Shown here piece after piece: positions 42,125-53,533 of a DNA stretch of 64,000 bases. Within the stretch, counting starts at the first letter, position 1, and every line of letters starts with the position of its first letter. Source of the DNA: Limnohabitans sp. 103DPR2 (GTDB taxonomy: Bacteria > Pseudomonadota > Gammaproteobacteria > Burkholderiales > Burkholderiaceae_C); NCBI RefSeq assembly GCF_001412575.1, contig NZ_CP011834.1, forward strand, positions 930,001 to 994,000, written 5' to 3'. Below the pieces are notes generated by a model. The model was not told the DNA's origin, searched no databases, and worked only from the letters and a program-made list of their open reading frames with translations. Position numbers and translations under genes: made by a program.

Positions 42125-43114
42125 ATGACACACACCCAATTTTCTTCAAGCAAGCGCATGGCTGTTGTTGGAACGGCATTGACCTTGTTGGCCAGTTTGG
42201 CTGGCGTGGTGCATGCACAAACTGCGTGGCCTTCTAAGCCGGTGCGCATTGTGGTGCCTTATGCGCCCGGTGGCGCCAACGACATCTTGGCCCGCGTGGT
42301 GGCCGAAAAATTAGCGCCGGCATTAGGTCAACCTGTGGTGGTTGAAAACAAACCTGGTGCTGGTGCCATTGTGGGGACCGAGTTGGTGGTCAAAGCGGCC
42401 CCCGATGGCTACACCTTGCTGATGGCGGCCAGTGGACCCATTGTGTTCAATCCCGCTTTGGTAGCCAAACTGTCATACAACCCCATGACCGATTTGACGC
42501 CCATTTCATTGGTGGGTTCTTTCCCCATGATTTTGGCGGTGAACGAAGCATCACCTGCCAAGACGTTTGCCGAACTGGTCAACCTCACCAAGGCCAACCC
42601 GAGCAAGTTCAATTACTCGTACCCATCCGCTTCGTTTCAGCTGGTGATGGAGTTGGTCAAAACCAAAACGGGCTTGAAAGCCATGAACGTGCCTTATCAA
42701 GGCAGTGCCCCCTCCATCAATGCGGTGCTCACCCAAGAAGTGCAAATGACCTTGATTGACTCGGGCCCCATTGCCGCTTTGTTGAAAGCTGGCAAATTGC
42801 GTGCACTGGGTGTGACCTCAGAGCAGCGCCTGGCCGCCTACCCTCAAGTGCCAACCTTGAAAGAGCAGGGCGTGGATGTGTCGGTCAATTTCTGGAGTGG
42901 CTTGCTGGCGCCTGCAGGCACGCCGGCGCCGATTGTGAAGCGTGTGCAAGAAGAAGTGGCGCGCATCATGGCCTTGCCTGATGTGCAAGAGCGCATGGCC
43001 AAGTTGGACATCAAAGCTGTGGGCAGCTCTTCTGCAGATTTGGCCAAAACCATTTCGCAAGAAATTCAACTTTGGACCCAAGTGGCCAAAGACAACAACA
43101 TCAAAGCTGAGTGA
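42125..43114 (+). CDS. Bug/TctC family solute-binding protein
   Basis: 329 aa with signal peptide ending near GVVHAQT. The mature part contains PSKPVRIVVPYAPGGANDI and VVVENKPGAGAIVG. GGAAACAAAC precedes the ATG. It stands between the ThDP enzyme (60 bases) and two FAD monooxygenases (9 bases), making one five-gene operon with the broken receptor. This intact receptor may have taken over the uptake function of the broken one. Confidence 0.92.
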   Translation: MTHTQFSSSKRMAVVGTALTLLASLAGVVHAQTAWPSKPVRIVVPYAPGGANDILARVVAEKLAPALGQPVVVENKPGAGAIVGTELVVKAAPDGYTLLMAASGPIVFNPALVAKLSYNPMTDLTPISLVGSFPMILAVNEASPAKTFAELVNLTKANPSKFNYSYPSASFQLVMELVKTKTGLKAMNVPYQGSAPSINAVLTQEVQMTLIDSGPIAALLKAGKLRALGVTSEQRLAAYPQVPTLKEQGVDVSVNFWSGLLAPAGTPAPIVKRVQEEVARIMALPDVQERMAKLDIKAVGSSSADLAKTISQEIQLWTQVAKDNNIKAE

Positions 43115-43123
43115 TGGTTCTGA

Positions 43124-44317
43124 ATGAATGACAAGCGAATCGCCATTGCTGGCGCTGGCATCGCAGGCCTGACCACTGCGCTGTCTTTGTTGCAGTTGGG
43201 TTGGAAGGTGGATGTCTATGAGCAAGCATCGCAATTAGGCGAGGTGGGTGCAGGCCTGCAAATTTCACCCAACGGCACACGCATTCTTCAAAGTTTGGGT
43301 TTGGAAAATGCCTTGCGCCAAGTGGTGTCTAAAGCGCAGGGCAAAGAGATTCGCATGTGGAATACAGGTCAACGTTGGAAGTTGTTTGACCTGGGTGATG
43401 ATTGCTTGTCGCGCTTTGGCGCGCCTTATTGGATGGTGCACCGAGGTGACCTGCACAAAGTGTTGTTAGATGCTTTCAACGCAAGGTCGGATGCACCGGT
43501 GAGGTTGAATGCCCGGGTGGTGTCTGCGCAAAGTACCTCAGGCGGTGCAAGTTTCGAATTGCAAGATGGCAGTCGCCACACAGCCTATGGCTTGATTGCC
43601 TCTGATGGCGTTCACTCGGTGTTGCGCGAAAAGTTGTTGGGCGAAGACAAAGCGCAATTCACAGGTTTGTTGGCTTGGCGTGGTTTGGTTCCCATTCAAT
43701 CCATTGCGTCGCATTTACAAGCGCCCGTGGGGACCAATTGGGTGGGGCCGGGTGCGCATGTCATCACTTACCCTGTTCGCGGTGGCCAACTGATGAACGT
43801 GGTGGGCATCATTGAAAAAGAGGGCTGGCAGGGTGAATCGTGGACAGAGCAGGGCACGCACGAAGAGCTGCTTCAAGACTTTGGTCACTGGCATGAGGAT
43901 GTGCTTGCGTTGATGCGCAAAATTGAGCAACCCTTTAAATGGGCCTTGCTTGGCAGAACCCCACAAAGAGGATGGGCGCAAGGATCGATTTGCCTGGTGG
44001 GCGATTCCGCACATCCCACCTTGCCTTTTTTAGCGCAAGGCGCCAACATGGCCATCGAAGATGCTGCTGTCATGGCGCGTTGTTTAGACGCTTATTCAAC
44101 GGCCCCAGAAGCCTTTGAGAAATTTGAAGCACTGCGTTGGCAACGCACAGCCGACATCGTGAACCGCTCTAGTGACAACGCCAAGCGCTTTCACAACCCC
44201 CAACTTTCCGATGCCAACAAAGCGGTTGACTATGTCAGCACTGAATGGGAGCCCGAAAAAGTTCGCCGACGCTACGACTGGCTGTTTGAATACGATGCAT
44301 TGAAGGTGACAGTATGA
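43124..44317 (+). CDS. FAD-dependent monooxygenase (salicylate/3-hydroxybenzoate hydroxylase-like)
   Basis: 397 aa. IAIAGAGIAGLTTALSLLQLG (dinucleotide fold), a DG motif in LIASDGVHSVLREKL (about residue 160) and CLVGDSAHPTLPFLAQGANMAIEDA (FAD ribityl site, read in two parts) are those of salicylate 1-hydroxylase and 3-hydroxybenzoate 6-hydroxylase. It probably hydroxylates an aromatic acid with NADH. The stop overlaps the next monooxygenase start by four bases. Confidence 0.9.
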   Translation: MNDKRIAIAGAGIAGLTTALSLLQLGWKVDVYEQASQLGEVGAGLQISPNGTRILQSLGLENALRQVVSKAQGKEIRMWNTGQRWKLFDLGDDCLSRFGAPYWMVHRGDLHKVLLDAFNARSDAPVRLNARVVSAQSTSGGASFELQDGSRHTAYGLIASDGVHSVLREKLLGEDKAQFTGLLAWRGLVPIQSIASHLQAPVGTNWVGPGAHVITYPVRGGQLMNVVGIIEKEGWQGESWTEQGTHEELLQDFGHWHEDVLALMRKIEQPFKWALLGRTPQRGWAQGSICLVGDSAHPTLPFLAQGANMAIEDAAVMARCLDAYSTAPEAFEKFEALRWQRTADIVNRSSDNAKRFHNPQLSDANKAVDYVSTEWEPEKVRRRYDWLFEYDALKVTV

Positions 44318-45990
44318 GCGCCGACATCAAATTCAACACACCTGTGTTGATTGTGGGCGCTGGCCCCGTGGGCATGACCATGGCTTTGTGTTTAGCCCAA
44401 AGAGGCATTGCCAGTGTCTTGGTGGAATTGCGCGCCGCAGAGGTATTGCCCGATGTGAAGTGCAACCACATTTCAGCGCGCAGCATGGAACTGTTCCGAG
44501 CCTTGGGGGTGTCGCAAGACTTGCGCGCAGCAGGTCTGCCAGATGACTACCCGCACAGTGTGTCTTACAGAACCAGCACCTTGGGTGAAGAGATTGCCAG
44601 AATTCACATCCCAGGCCGAAACACACGCCTCACCGATCACTCAGGTCCGGATGGCCATTGGCCAACACCAGAGCCTCCGCACAGAATCAATCAGCGTTAC
44701 ATCGAACCCATTCTGCGGCAGCATGTTCAAAAGCAAGCCTTGATCACTTGTTTGTACAAGCACCAGGTGATTGCCTTTGAACAGGATGAACACCAAGTTA
44801 CCGCGCAAGTTCAAAACTTGGAACAGCCTGATGCACCTGCTTTCGCCATTCAAGCCTCGTATTTGGTGGGCTGCGATGGCGGACGCTCCATGGTCCGTAA
44901 AGGCATTGGCGCCAAATTGGTCGGCGACGAAGTGGTGCAACGGGTTCAAAGCACTTGCATCCGTGCCCCGGGACTGATTGCGAAAATGAAAGCTGCACCG
45001 GCTTGGGCCATGTTCACGGTCAACCCGCGCCGTAGCGGCAACATCTACGCCATTGATGGCAAAGAGGTTTGGCTGATTCACAACTACTTGCGCGACCATG
45101 AGGTGGATTTTGAGGCCGTCGATCGAGATTGGGCCATCCGAACCATTTTGGGTGTGGGTGATGATTTCGAATATCAAGTCATGAGCAAGGAAGACTGGAT
45201 TGGGCGAAGGCTGGTCAGTGATCAGTTGCAAAGTGGCAAAGTCTTTGTGGCCGGAGATGCCGCCCACTTGTGGGTACCCTATGCAGGCTATGGCATGAAT
45301 GCAGGGTTGGCAGATGCGGCCAATTTGGCCTGGCATTTGGCAGCACAACTAGAAGGCTGGGCGGCGCCACAAGCTTTGAGTGCTTATGAAAAAGAGCGAC
45401 ATCCCATCACCGAGCAAGTGTCGCGCTTTGCCATGAACCATGCGCATGCCATGAGCCAACGACGCCGGCAAATTCCAGAGAATCTGGAAGAAGACAGTCC
45501 GGCTGGTCAAGCGGCTCGCACCGAGTTTGGCCAAGATTTGTACGACTTGAATGTTCAGCAGTATTGCTGTGCAGGGCTGAACTTCGGCTACTACTACGAT
45601 CAGTCGCCTGTGATGGTCTATGACGAAGAGCGCGCGCCCGATTACAGCATGGGCAGCTTTCAATCCTCCTCAGTTCCCGGTTGTCGTGCACCGCATTTCT
45701 GGCTGGCAGAGGGGCGCTCAGTTTATGACGCCTTGGGGCCAGCCTACACCTTGCTTTGCTTTGTCAACCCGGTTTGCGAAACAGTCGAAGCCTTGAAAGG
45801 GCAAGCCGCAGTCGCGCGCATGCCTTTGGCTGTCATCGACGTCTCCTCGCAAGCGAATGTGCCGCCTGAGTATCGCCATGCTTTTGTGCTGGTGCGCTCG
45901 GATGCGCACACAGTTTGGCGAGGTGATGCTTTGAACCTAGAAACTGCTCAAGGGGTGATTGCAAAATTGTGTGGATTTGCTTCGCACTGA
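44314..45990 (+). CDS. FAD-dependent aromatic monooxygenase (MhpA/TfdB-like)
   Basis: 558 aa. VLIVGAGPVGMTMALCLAQRG at the N-terminus, VGCDGGRSMVRKGIGAK (DG motif), and VFVAGDAAHLWVPYAGYG. It is closely similar over its full length to the enzyme at 36489-38150, including the C-terminal thioredoxin-like part. Two paralogues in neighbouring operons suggest successive hydroxylations or two related substrates. Last gene of the five-gene operon. Confidence 0.92.
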   Translation: MSADIKFNTPVLIVGAGPVGMTMALCLAQRGIASVLVELRAAEVLPDVKCNHISARSMELFRALGVSQDLRAAGLPDDYPHSVSYRTSTLGEEIARIHIPGRNTRLTDHSGPDGHWPTPEPPHRINQRYIEPILRQHVQKQALITCLYKHQVIAFEQDEHQVTAQVQNLEQPDAPAFAIQASYLVGCDGGRSMVRKGIGAKLVGDEVVQRVQSTCIRAPGLIAKMKAAPAWAMFTVNPRRSGNIYAIDGKEVWLIHNYLRDHEVDFEAVDRDWAIRTILGVGDDFEYQVMSKEDWIGRRLVSDQLQSGKVFVAGDAAHLWVPYAGYGMNAGLADAANLAWHLAAQLEGWAAPQALSAYEKERHPITEQVSRFAMNHAHAMSQRRRQIPENLEEDSPAGQAARTEFGQDLYDLNVQQYCCAGLNFGYYYDQSPVMVYDEERAPDYSMGSFQSSSVPGCRAPHFWLAEGRSVYDALGPAYTLLCFVNPVCETVEALKGQAAVARMPLAVIDVSSQANVPPEYRHAFVLVRSDAHTVWRGDALNLETAQGVIAKLCGFASH

Positions 45991-46040
45991 AACAAAGCTT
46001 CAATCATTCAATTGCTTGAATCCCAGGGCCTGATGCCAAT

Positions 46041-46976
46041 TCATTTGATGACGGCAACAGCCCCTTTTTGAATCAGTTGTTGTGCAACTCTGATGCCCAA
46101 TTCACTGGATTGCTGCAGTACTGTGGGATGGTTCAGGTCGATCTCGCATTGATCTTTGGCTTGTATCAATGGGGCATGGCTGTTATGGGGATCACCCCAT
46201 GCAGCGCTGATGGCCAAGACACCCTTCTCAAGTGTGGCGTGGGCCGCCAATGGCATTGAACAACTTCCGCCCATGGTGCGACTGACACCGCGCTCTGCAT
46301 ACACCCTGATGGCGGTTGGCAAATCATTCAAGGGTGTCAACAGCGCTGCCAAGTCGGGGCGATCGTCGCAAATTTCAATGCCAATGGCGCCTTGTCCTGC
46401 GGCAGGCATCATGCGGTCTAAATCAAAGCTATGTCGAATGCGTTCAGCCAACCCTAGGCGTTTGAGTCCCGCTGTGGCCAACACAATGCCGGCATATTGA
46501 CCTTCATCGAGTTTACGCAAGCGTGTGTCCAAGTTGCCACGCAGGGGTTCGATTTTCAAATCAGGTCGCAGGGCATGCAGCAACACGGTTCTGCGCAAGC
46601 TGGAGGTGCCAACAACGGCGCCCTGAGGCAAACTTTCGAGGGAGTCAAAATGAGGCGAAACCCAGGCGTCGCGCGGATCTTCACGTTCTAAGATGCACGC
46701 CAGTGCAAAGCCTTGCGGTAAATCCATGGGCACATCTTTCAAGGAGTGCACCGCAATGTGGGCCGAGCCATCTGCCAGTGCAACTTCAAGTTCTTTGATG
46801 AACAAGCCTTTGCCGCCCACCTTGCTTAAAGGTTGATCCAAAATCTGATCGCCTAGAGTGGTCATGCCCAGCAATGACACCTGATGGCCTTGTGCTTCAA
46901 GCAATTGCTTCACGTGATGTGCTTGCCACAAAGCCAGTCGGCTTTCGCGGGTTGCAATGGTGATGGTGGAGGTCAT
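46041..46976 (-). CDS. hemC: porphobilinogen deaminase (hydroxymethylbilane synthase)
   Basis: 311 aa. Conserved segments: IATRESRLALWQA, GGKGLFIKELE, HSLKDVPMDLP and AAGQGAIGIE; the Cys that carries the dipyrromethane cofactor is in GGSCSMPLAAHA (about residue 240). It joins four porphobilinogens into hydroxymethylbilane, feeding both heme and bacteriochlorophyll. Start ATG at 46976. It lies 17 bases behind hemB on the same strand. Confidence 0.97.
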   Translation of the reverse strand: MTSTITIATRESRLALWQAHHVKQLLEAQGHQVSLLGMTTLGDQILDQPLSKVGGKGLFIKELEVALADGSAHIAVHSLKDVPMDLPQGFALACILEREDPRDAWVSPHFDSLESLPQGAVVGTSSLRRTVLLHALRPDLKIEPLRGNLDTRLRKLDEGQYAGIVLATAGLKRLGLAERIRHSFDLDRMMPAAGQGAIGIEICDDRPDLAALLTPLNDLPTAIRVYAERGVSRTMGGSCSMPLAAHATLEKGVLAISAAWGDPHNSHAPLIQAKDQCEIDLNHPTVLQQSSELGIRVAQQLIQKGAVAVIK

Positions 46977-46993
46977 AAAGAAGTGCTTTGATT

Positions 46994-48939
<1,946 letters not shown>

Positions 48940-48949
48940 GTTCTCAATC

Positions 48950-50278
48950 TCAAAGTTCTTTCAAGCTTCGGTGGATGTGTTGGATCATTCGCCAACACAC
49001 CAACAAAACTAAGGGGGTGCTAAATCCAGCCAGCATTTCTGGGTTGATGTTCAAGCCAGCCGCCTTCAATGCTTTGCCCAGGTAAAGGCAGAGACTGACG
49101 ACGTAGTAAGTGATGGCTGCAATCGACAGGCCTTCCACAGTGGATTGCAGTCTGAGTTGCAGCGCTTGTCCGCGTGTGAGTTTTTCCAGCAGTTGCTGGT
49201 TTTGTGCTTCAGCCGCAATCTCGACGCGTGTTCGAAGCAATGCGCTGGCGCGTGACACACGTTGGGCCAGGGCAGCCAAACGCTCGGAGGTGGCATTGAC
49301 AGTGGCCATGGCCGGTGCCAAGCGTCTTTGCATGAATTCGCCTACTGTTTGAATGCCCGACAAGGGACGTTCACGCATTTCAGAAATGCGTTCTTTGACA
49401 ATGGCATCGTAGGCGCGTGCTGCCGAGAAACGGTAGCTGTGTTCAGCGGTGGTGCTTTCCACTTGCGCGGCCAAACTGGCCAAATCGCTCAACAGGACTT
49501 CGTCGCTGACGGTATTGGTTTCTAAGCGCGCGGTGATCTCGACCAATTGTGCTTCTGTGGTTGCCAACTTGCTTGCCAATTGCTTGGCCACAGGTAAGCT
49601 GAGCAAAGACATCATGCGATAGGTTTCAAGTTCCAACAATCGCTGTGCAATACGTCCGGCTCTGTTCTCGGATGTGCCGGGTGCAGCCATCACCAATATT
49701 CTTTCAAAGCCATCTGCGCCAATGCGCAAATTGGTGATCAGGTGTGAGTGTGAATTGGCGTCGGCGGTGCGGCCCATTTTGGCGCCAATGACGGTTCCTT
49801 CGCCCAACCACAATTTGGATTTGTAGATGGCATCTGGATCGTCCATGCCTTCGTTCAGCATGGCCAAGTGAATGGCTGTGATGGTTTTGCCGGGAATGCC
49901 TTTTAACCAAGCCATGCCCGTGGCAACGTGGGTGGCCAGGTCGGGCAAGGTGCTGCCCCAATGCGCATGCACGGGCAATGCCTGAACAATGGTGTAGCGC
50001 GTGAATTCGGTATGGCGTTCCCAAATGATTTTGAACTGATCACTTTGAAGTTGCAAAAAGTTGCCCTTCATTTGGTCGATGTCCAAACTGTCTTGACCGG
50101 CCAATTGCCGCAGGTGTTGGCATTCGTCCGAGACGCTGACACCTGCATTCAAGACAGCAACATAAACAATCAGGGCTGGCAGCTTGAAGGTGGCAGAGGG
50201 TCGCGTGTGAATTTCGTTGTGCAGCACAAAGCGTTGCGCATCGTCGATGGGCAAACAAGGCAATGAACGTTCATGCAT
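48950..50278 (-). CDS. DUF3422 family membrane protein
   Basis: 442 aa from the ATG at 50278; the longer frame from 50350 has no ribosome binding site and would run through the PpsR-type site. The protein starts with [15 protein letters not shown] and has a long soluble part with helical, coiled-coil-like character (residues about 230-370), then two hydrophobic segments near the C-terminus ([18 protein letters not shown] and [15 protein letters not shown]). This is DUF3422, an inner-membrane family common in proteobacteria and here placed at the edge of the photosynthesis cluster. Function unknown. Confidence 0.85.
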   Translation of the reverse strand: MHERSLPCLPIDDAQRFVLHNEIHTRPSATFKLPALIVYVAVLNAGVSVSDECQHLRQLAGQDSLDIDQMKGNFLQLQSDQFKIIWERHTEFTRYTIVQALPVHAHWGSTLPDLATHVATGMAWLKGIPGKTITAIHLAMLNEGMDDPDAIYKSKLWLGEGTVIGAKMGRTADANSHSHLITNLRIGADGFERILVMAAPGTSENRAGRIAQRLLELETYRMMSLLSLPVAKQLASKLATTEAQLVEITARLETNTVSDEVLLSDLASLAAQVESTTAEHSYRFSAARAYDAIVKERISEMRERPLSGIQTVGEFMQRRLAPAMATVNATSERLAALAQRVSRASALLRTRVEIAAEAQNQQLLEKLTRGQALQLRLQSTVEGLSIAAITYYVVSLCLYLGKALKAAGLNINPEMLAGFSTPLVLLVCWRMIQHIHRSLKEL

Positions 50279-50341
50279 ATCGCTCCCTAAGGGGTTTTTC
50301 ACCCCATGATTTGGCCCTAAATCAGCCAAAAATAAACTAAG

Positions 50342-50359
50342 TGTCAACATCTATTGACA
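50342..50359. promoter_or_regulatory. PpsR/CrtJ-type operator before crtE
   Basis: TGT-N12-ACA: TGTCAACATCTATTGACA matches the known binding pattern of the oxygen- and light-responsive repressor PpsR/CrtJ exactly. Its right half contains TTGACA (50354-50359), which with TATATT at 50376-50381 (spacing 16) makes a good sigma-70 promoter for crtE; bound repressor would cover the -35 box. A further dyad TGACA-N8-TGTCA is at 50381-50398. Confidence 0.7.
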
Positions 50360-50428
50360 TTTCTCAACGTATTACTATATTGACATCTAATTCTGTCACG
50401 TTTCGTTGACGGTTCCTCTGGGGGTGTC

Positions 50429-51334
50429 ATGAGTCTATTAACAAGAGCGGAAGCGGCGCTGAAATTGCATTTCGACGCCGCTGCGGGCGCTGGTGCACCC
50501 CAACGGCTTCAAGCCGCCATGCAGCATGCGGTGTTTTCGGGCGGTGCACGCATTCGCCCCCAGCTGTGCATGGCCGTTGCCACCGCCTGTGGCGACGATG
50601 CCCCCGAGTTGACCAATGCGGCCGCTGTCGCCTTGGAATTCATGCACTGTGCATCCTTGGTGCACGACGACATGCCCACCTTTGACAATGCCGATTTCCG
50701 TAGGGGACAACCCACGGTCCACAAGGCTTTCTCGGAGCCTTTGGCCTTGTTGACGGGGGATGGCCTGATCGTGATGGCCTACCAAGCGCTGTTGCAAGCT
50801 GGCCGGACCTATCCAGACCGTCTCATTGAATTGATGGACAACCTGTCAAGAGGCGTGGGTTTGCCAAATGGCATTGTGGCGGGCCAGGCCTGGGAGTGTG
50901 AAACCACGGCCGATTTGGGGCAGTATCAACGCGCCAAAACGGGTGCGCTGTTTGTTTCTGCAACTTGTGCTGGCGCCATTGCCAGCGGTCAAGCGCATGA
51001 GCCATGGGCGCCGCTGGGTGCGTATTTGGGCGAGGCCTACCAAGTAGCCGATGACATTCGCGATGTTCTGGGCGATGTGGCCAGTTTGGGTAAACCAGCA
51101 GGGCAGGATGTCTTGAATGCAAGGCCCAGTTCGGCGCAAGCTTTGGGCTTGGAAGGCGCCATTCATCACTTTGACAGCTTGATCGCCAAAGCGGGTGACT
51201 CGATTCCGGATTGCAATTGCCGCGACATGTTGAAGCAATTGGTGCTGCATGAGTCAGAGCGATTGGTCCCCAAGTCGATGTGTGAGGACTACCGCAAGCA
51301 AGCTGCATTGGCCAAGGCTGTCAAATGGGCGTGA
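50429..51334 (+). CDS. crtE: geranylgeranyl diphosphate synthase
   Basis: 301 aa. First aspartate-rich motif DDMPTFDNADFRRG (about residue 76), second DDIRDVLGD (about 210), and GGARIRPQLCMA near the N-terminus. Type II prenyl synthase making C20 diphosphate for carotenoids and the bacteriochlorophyll tail. The upstream region holds the PpsR-type site. It overlaps crtF by ten bases. Confidence 0.96.
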   Translation: MSLLTRAEAALKLHFDAAAGAGAPQRLQAAMQHAVFSGGARIRPQLCMAVATACGDDAPELTNAAAVALEFMHCASLVHDDMPTFDNADFRRGQPTVHKAFSEPLALLTGDGLIVMAYQALLQAGRTYPDRLIELMDNLSRGVGLPNGIVAGQAWECETTADLGQYQRAKTGALFVSATCAGAIASGQAHEPWAPLGAYLGEAYQVADDIRDVLGDVASLGKPAGQDVLNARPSSAQALGLEGAIHHFDSLIAKAGDSIPDCNCRDMLKQLVLHESERLVPKSMCEDYRKQAALAKAVKWA

Positions 51335-52518
51335 ATCACAAACTTGACTTGGCCAGTTTGCCAGCCTCCGGGCACGGGGCTGACGCTTGGCATGATCGAT
51401 TTTTGGCGTGGCTAGAGCGGCTCTATGCCAGTCCACGTCTTTACAGTTTTTCACTCACCAATCCGCTCACGCGCTGGGTGACGCGCCGTCGCACTCAAAA
51501 GCTGTTTGATTTGATGGCCGGCTTTGTGCACACCCAGGTGATGCTGGGTTGCATTCGACTCGACCTGTTCAAAATGTTGCACCAAGCGCCGGCCGATTTG
51601 CACCAAATTGCAGCCCGCGTCAACATGCCTGCGCCCGTCTTGCAGCGCCTGCTTTTATCGGCAGTCTCGCTGAATTTGTTGGAGTGCAGAAGTGGCGCAC
51701 GTTTTGGCTTAGGCCCATTGGGCGTGCCTTTGGCAACGCACGACGGCATTGCCGCCATGATTGAGCACAACCATTTGCTGTACGCCGACATGCAAGATCC
51801 GGTGGGCTTTTTGAACAACGCATGGCAAGGCGACATGGCGGCCTATTGGCCCTATGCGCACGACGCCAATGCTGCCACGCGTGAGCCTCAAGACAAGTTC
51901 AGCCGGTACTCCGATTTGATGGCGGCATCTCAAGGTTTTGTGATCGAAGAAATCTTGTCCAGCTATTTCTTTGATGAGCACCAATGCGTCTTGGATGTGG
52001 GTGCTGGCAAGGGCCGTTTTGCCTCAGAAATGGCTGTGCATGCACCCCACTTGAAAGTCAAATTGTTTGATTTGCCACCCGTGTTGGAACTGGCCAAAGC
52101 CAACGTTCAGCAACGTGGTTTGAGCGATCGGATGAGTTTTCACCCAGGCAGTTTTTTGCACGACGCTTTGCCCACAGGCGCCGATTTGATCACGCTGGTG
52201 CGCGTGGCCCACGATCACCCTGACGACGTGGTGCGCCAGTTGCTGCAAAAAATTCATGCAGCGCTCCCATTGGGTGGAGTCCTCTTGTTGGCAGAACCCA
52301 TGGCGCAAGCCCTGTCGGAGTCTTATGCCGGCCCGGCCCAGTCGGACGCGTATTTCCACTTTTACCTGCTGGCCATGGGCGCAGGGCGCCTTCGCACCCC
52401 TGAAGAGCTGATGCATTTGATGGCAGAGGCCGGATTTGGCCAGATTGAGCACTTGCCCAACGCCATGCCCATCCATGCGCAGCTCATTGTGGGCAGAAAG
52501 TCTAAGTGTTTACCCTAA
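51325..52518 (+). CDS. crtF: hydroxyneurosporene O-methyltransferase
   Basis: 397 aa. A dimerisation domain is followed by a SAM-binding domain with LDVGAGKGRFASEMA (about residue 220), then VRVAHDHPDDVVRQLL and LLLAEPMAQ. This is the plant-OMT-like carotenoid 1-O-methyltransferase of the spheroidene pathway. It follows crtE in the usual purple-bacterial order crtE-crtF-bchC and precedes the second PpsR site. Confidence 0.95.
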   Translation: MGVNHKLDLASLPASGHGADAWHDRFLAWLERLYASPRLYSFSLTNPLTRWVTRRRTQKLFDLMAGFVHTQVMLGCIRLDLFKMLHQAPADLHQIAARVNMPAPVLQRLLLSAVSLNLLECRSGARFGLGPLGVPLATHDGIAAMIEHNHLLYADMQDPVGFLNNAWQGDMAAYWPYAHDANAATREPQDKFSRYSDLMAASQGFVIEEILSSYFFDEHQCVLDVGAGKGRFASEMAVHAPHLKVKLFDLPPVLELAKANVQQRGLSDRMSFHPGSFLHDALPTGADLITLVRVAHDHPDDVVRQLLQKIHAALPLGGVLLLAEPMAQALSESYAGPAQSDAYFHFYLLAMGAGRLRTPEELMHLMAEAGFGQIEHLPNAMPIHAQLIVGRKSKCLP

Positions 52519-52532
52519 TCAATATGATTATA

Positions 52533-52550
52533 TGTAAACATCGTTTGACA
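52533..52550. promoter_or_regulatory. PpsR/CrtJ-type operator before bchC
   Basis: TGTAAACATCGTTTGACA fits TGT-N12-ACA exactly and, as before crtE, its right half is TTGACA. It lies 30 bases before the bchC start, in the expected location for control of the bchCXYZ-puf superoperon. An imperfect partner dyad (GTTTAC...GTAAAC) lies just upstream. Confidence 0.7.
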
Positions 52551-52579
52551 CAAATTGATGTAACGCAAAGAATACAGTT

Positions 52580-53533
52580 ATGAAAGCCACCGCAGTCGTA
52601 TTTGACAACCCCAAGCAATTGTCGCTTCAGGCATTGGATTTGCCTTCTTTGCAAGAAGGCCAAGTCGAAGTGGCTGTGCAATACAGTGGCATCAGCACGG
52701 GCACAGAGCGCATGTTGTGGGATGGCAGCATGCCGCCATTTCCCGGCATGGGTTACCCCCTTGTGCCGGGCTACGAAACCGTGGGTCAAGTGGTGCGTGC
52801 CCCTCAAGGCGCCAAGCTCAAAGAAGGCCAAACCGTGTTTGTCCCCGGCGCCAACTGCTTCACAGGTGTTCGAAGCTTGTTTGGCGGTGCTGCATCGCGC
52901 TTGGTGGTTTCAGATCAAAAAATACTGCCTGTGGCCAACGACCTTGGCAGCGATGCTGTGCTGTTTGCATTGGCCGCGACGGCGTATCACGCGGTATCGG
53001 GTGGCGGTCAGCAAGAGCCGTACAACCCACCCGATTTGATCATTGGTCACGGCGTCATGGGCCGTTTGCTGGCGCGCCTCACAGTGGCTGCTGGCTTCCC
53101 ACCGCCTACCGTTTGGGAAACCAATGCCGAGCGTGCAAAAGGTGCTGAAGGCTACAAGGTCGTTAACCCTCAAGACGATGATCACAAAGGGTATCAGGCC
53201 ATTTATGACGTCAGTGGTGATTCGTCATTGCTCGACAAACTCATTCAAAGAATTCGTCCTGGCGGTGAAGTGGTGTTGGCAGGTTTTTACAAAGACAACT
53301 TGCAATTTGCCTACGCACCCGCGTTCATGCGTGAAGCACGAATTCGCGTTGCTGCCGAATGGAAGCGTCCCGATTTATTGGCTGTCAATGAATTGGTGAA
53401 CAACGGACAACTGTCACTCAAAGGTTTGGTCACTCACGTCCAAACTTCCAACTCTGCCACCGTTGCGTATGAGACCGCGTTCGGTGATGTTTCTTGTCTC
53501 AAGATGGTCCTTGATTGGAGCGCACACGCATGA
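52580..53533 (+). CDS. bchC: 3-hydroxyethyl bacteriochlorophyllide a dehydrogenase
   Basis: 317 aa. Medium-chain dehydrogenase-like fold without the usual zinc Cys cluster: YSGISTGTERMLWDG, YPLVPGYETVGQVV, IIGHGVMGRLLARLTVAAG. These are BchC signatures. It oxidises the 3-hydroxyethyl group to acetyl in bacteriochlorophyll a synthesis. The stop overlaps the bchX start by four bases. Confidence 0.96.
   Translation: MKATAVVFDNPKQLSLQALDLPSLQEGQVEVAVQYSGISTGTERMLWDGSMPPFPGMGYPLVPGYETVGQVVRAPQGAKLKEGQTVFVPGANCFTGVRSLFGGAASRLVVSDQKILPVANDLGSDAVLFALAATAYHAVSGGGQQEPYNPPDLIIGHGVMGRLLARLTVAAGFPPPTVWETNAERAKGAEGYKVVNPQDDDHKGYQAIYDVSGDSSLLDKLIQRIRPGGEVVLAGFYKDNLQFAYAPAFMREARIRVAAEWKRPDLLAVNELVNNGQLSLKGLVTHVQTSNSATVAYETAFGDVSCLKMVLDWSAHA

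Noticed and set aside
50381..50398. TGACA-N8-TGTCA dyad as another PpsR site before crtE
   Set aside because: The spacing does not fit TGT-N12-ACA. It may bind something, but I do not call it a PpsR site.
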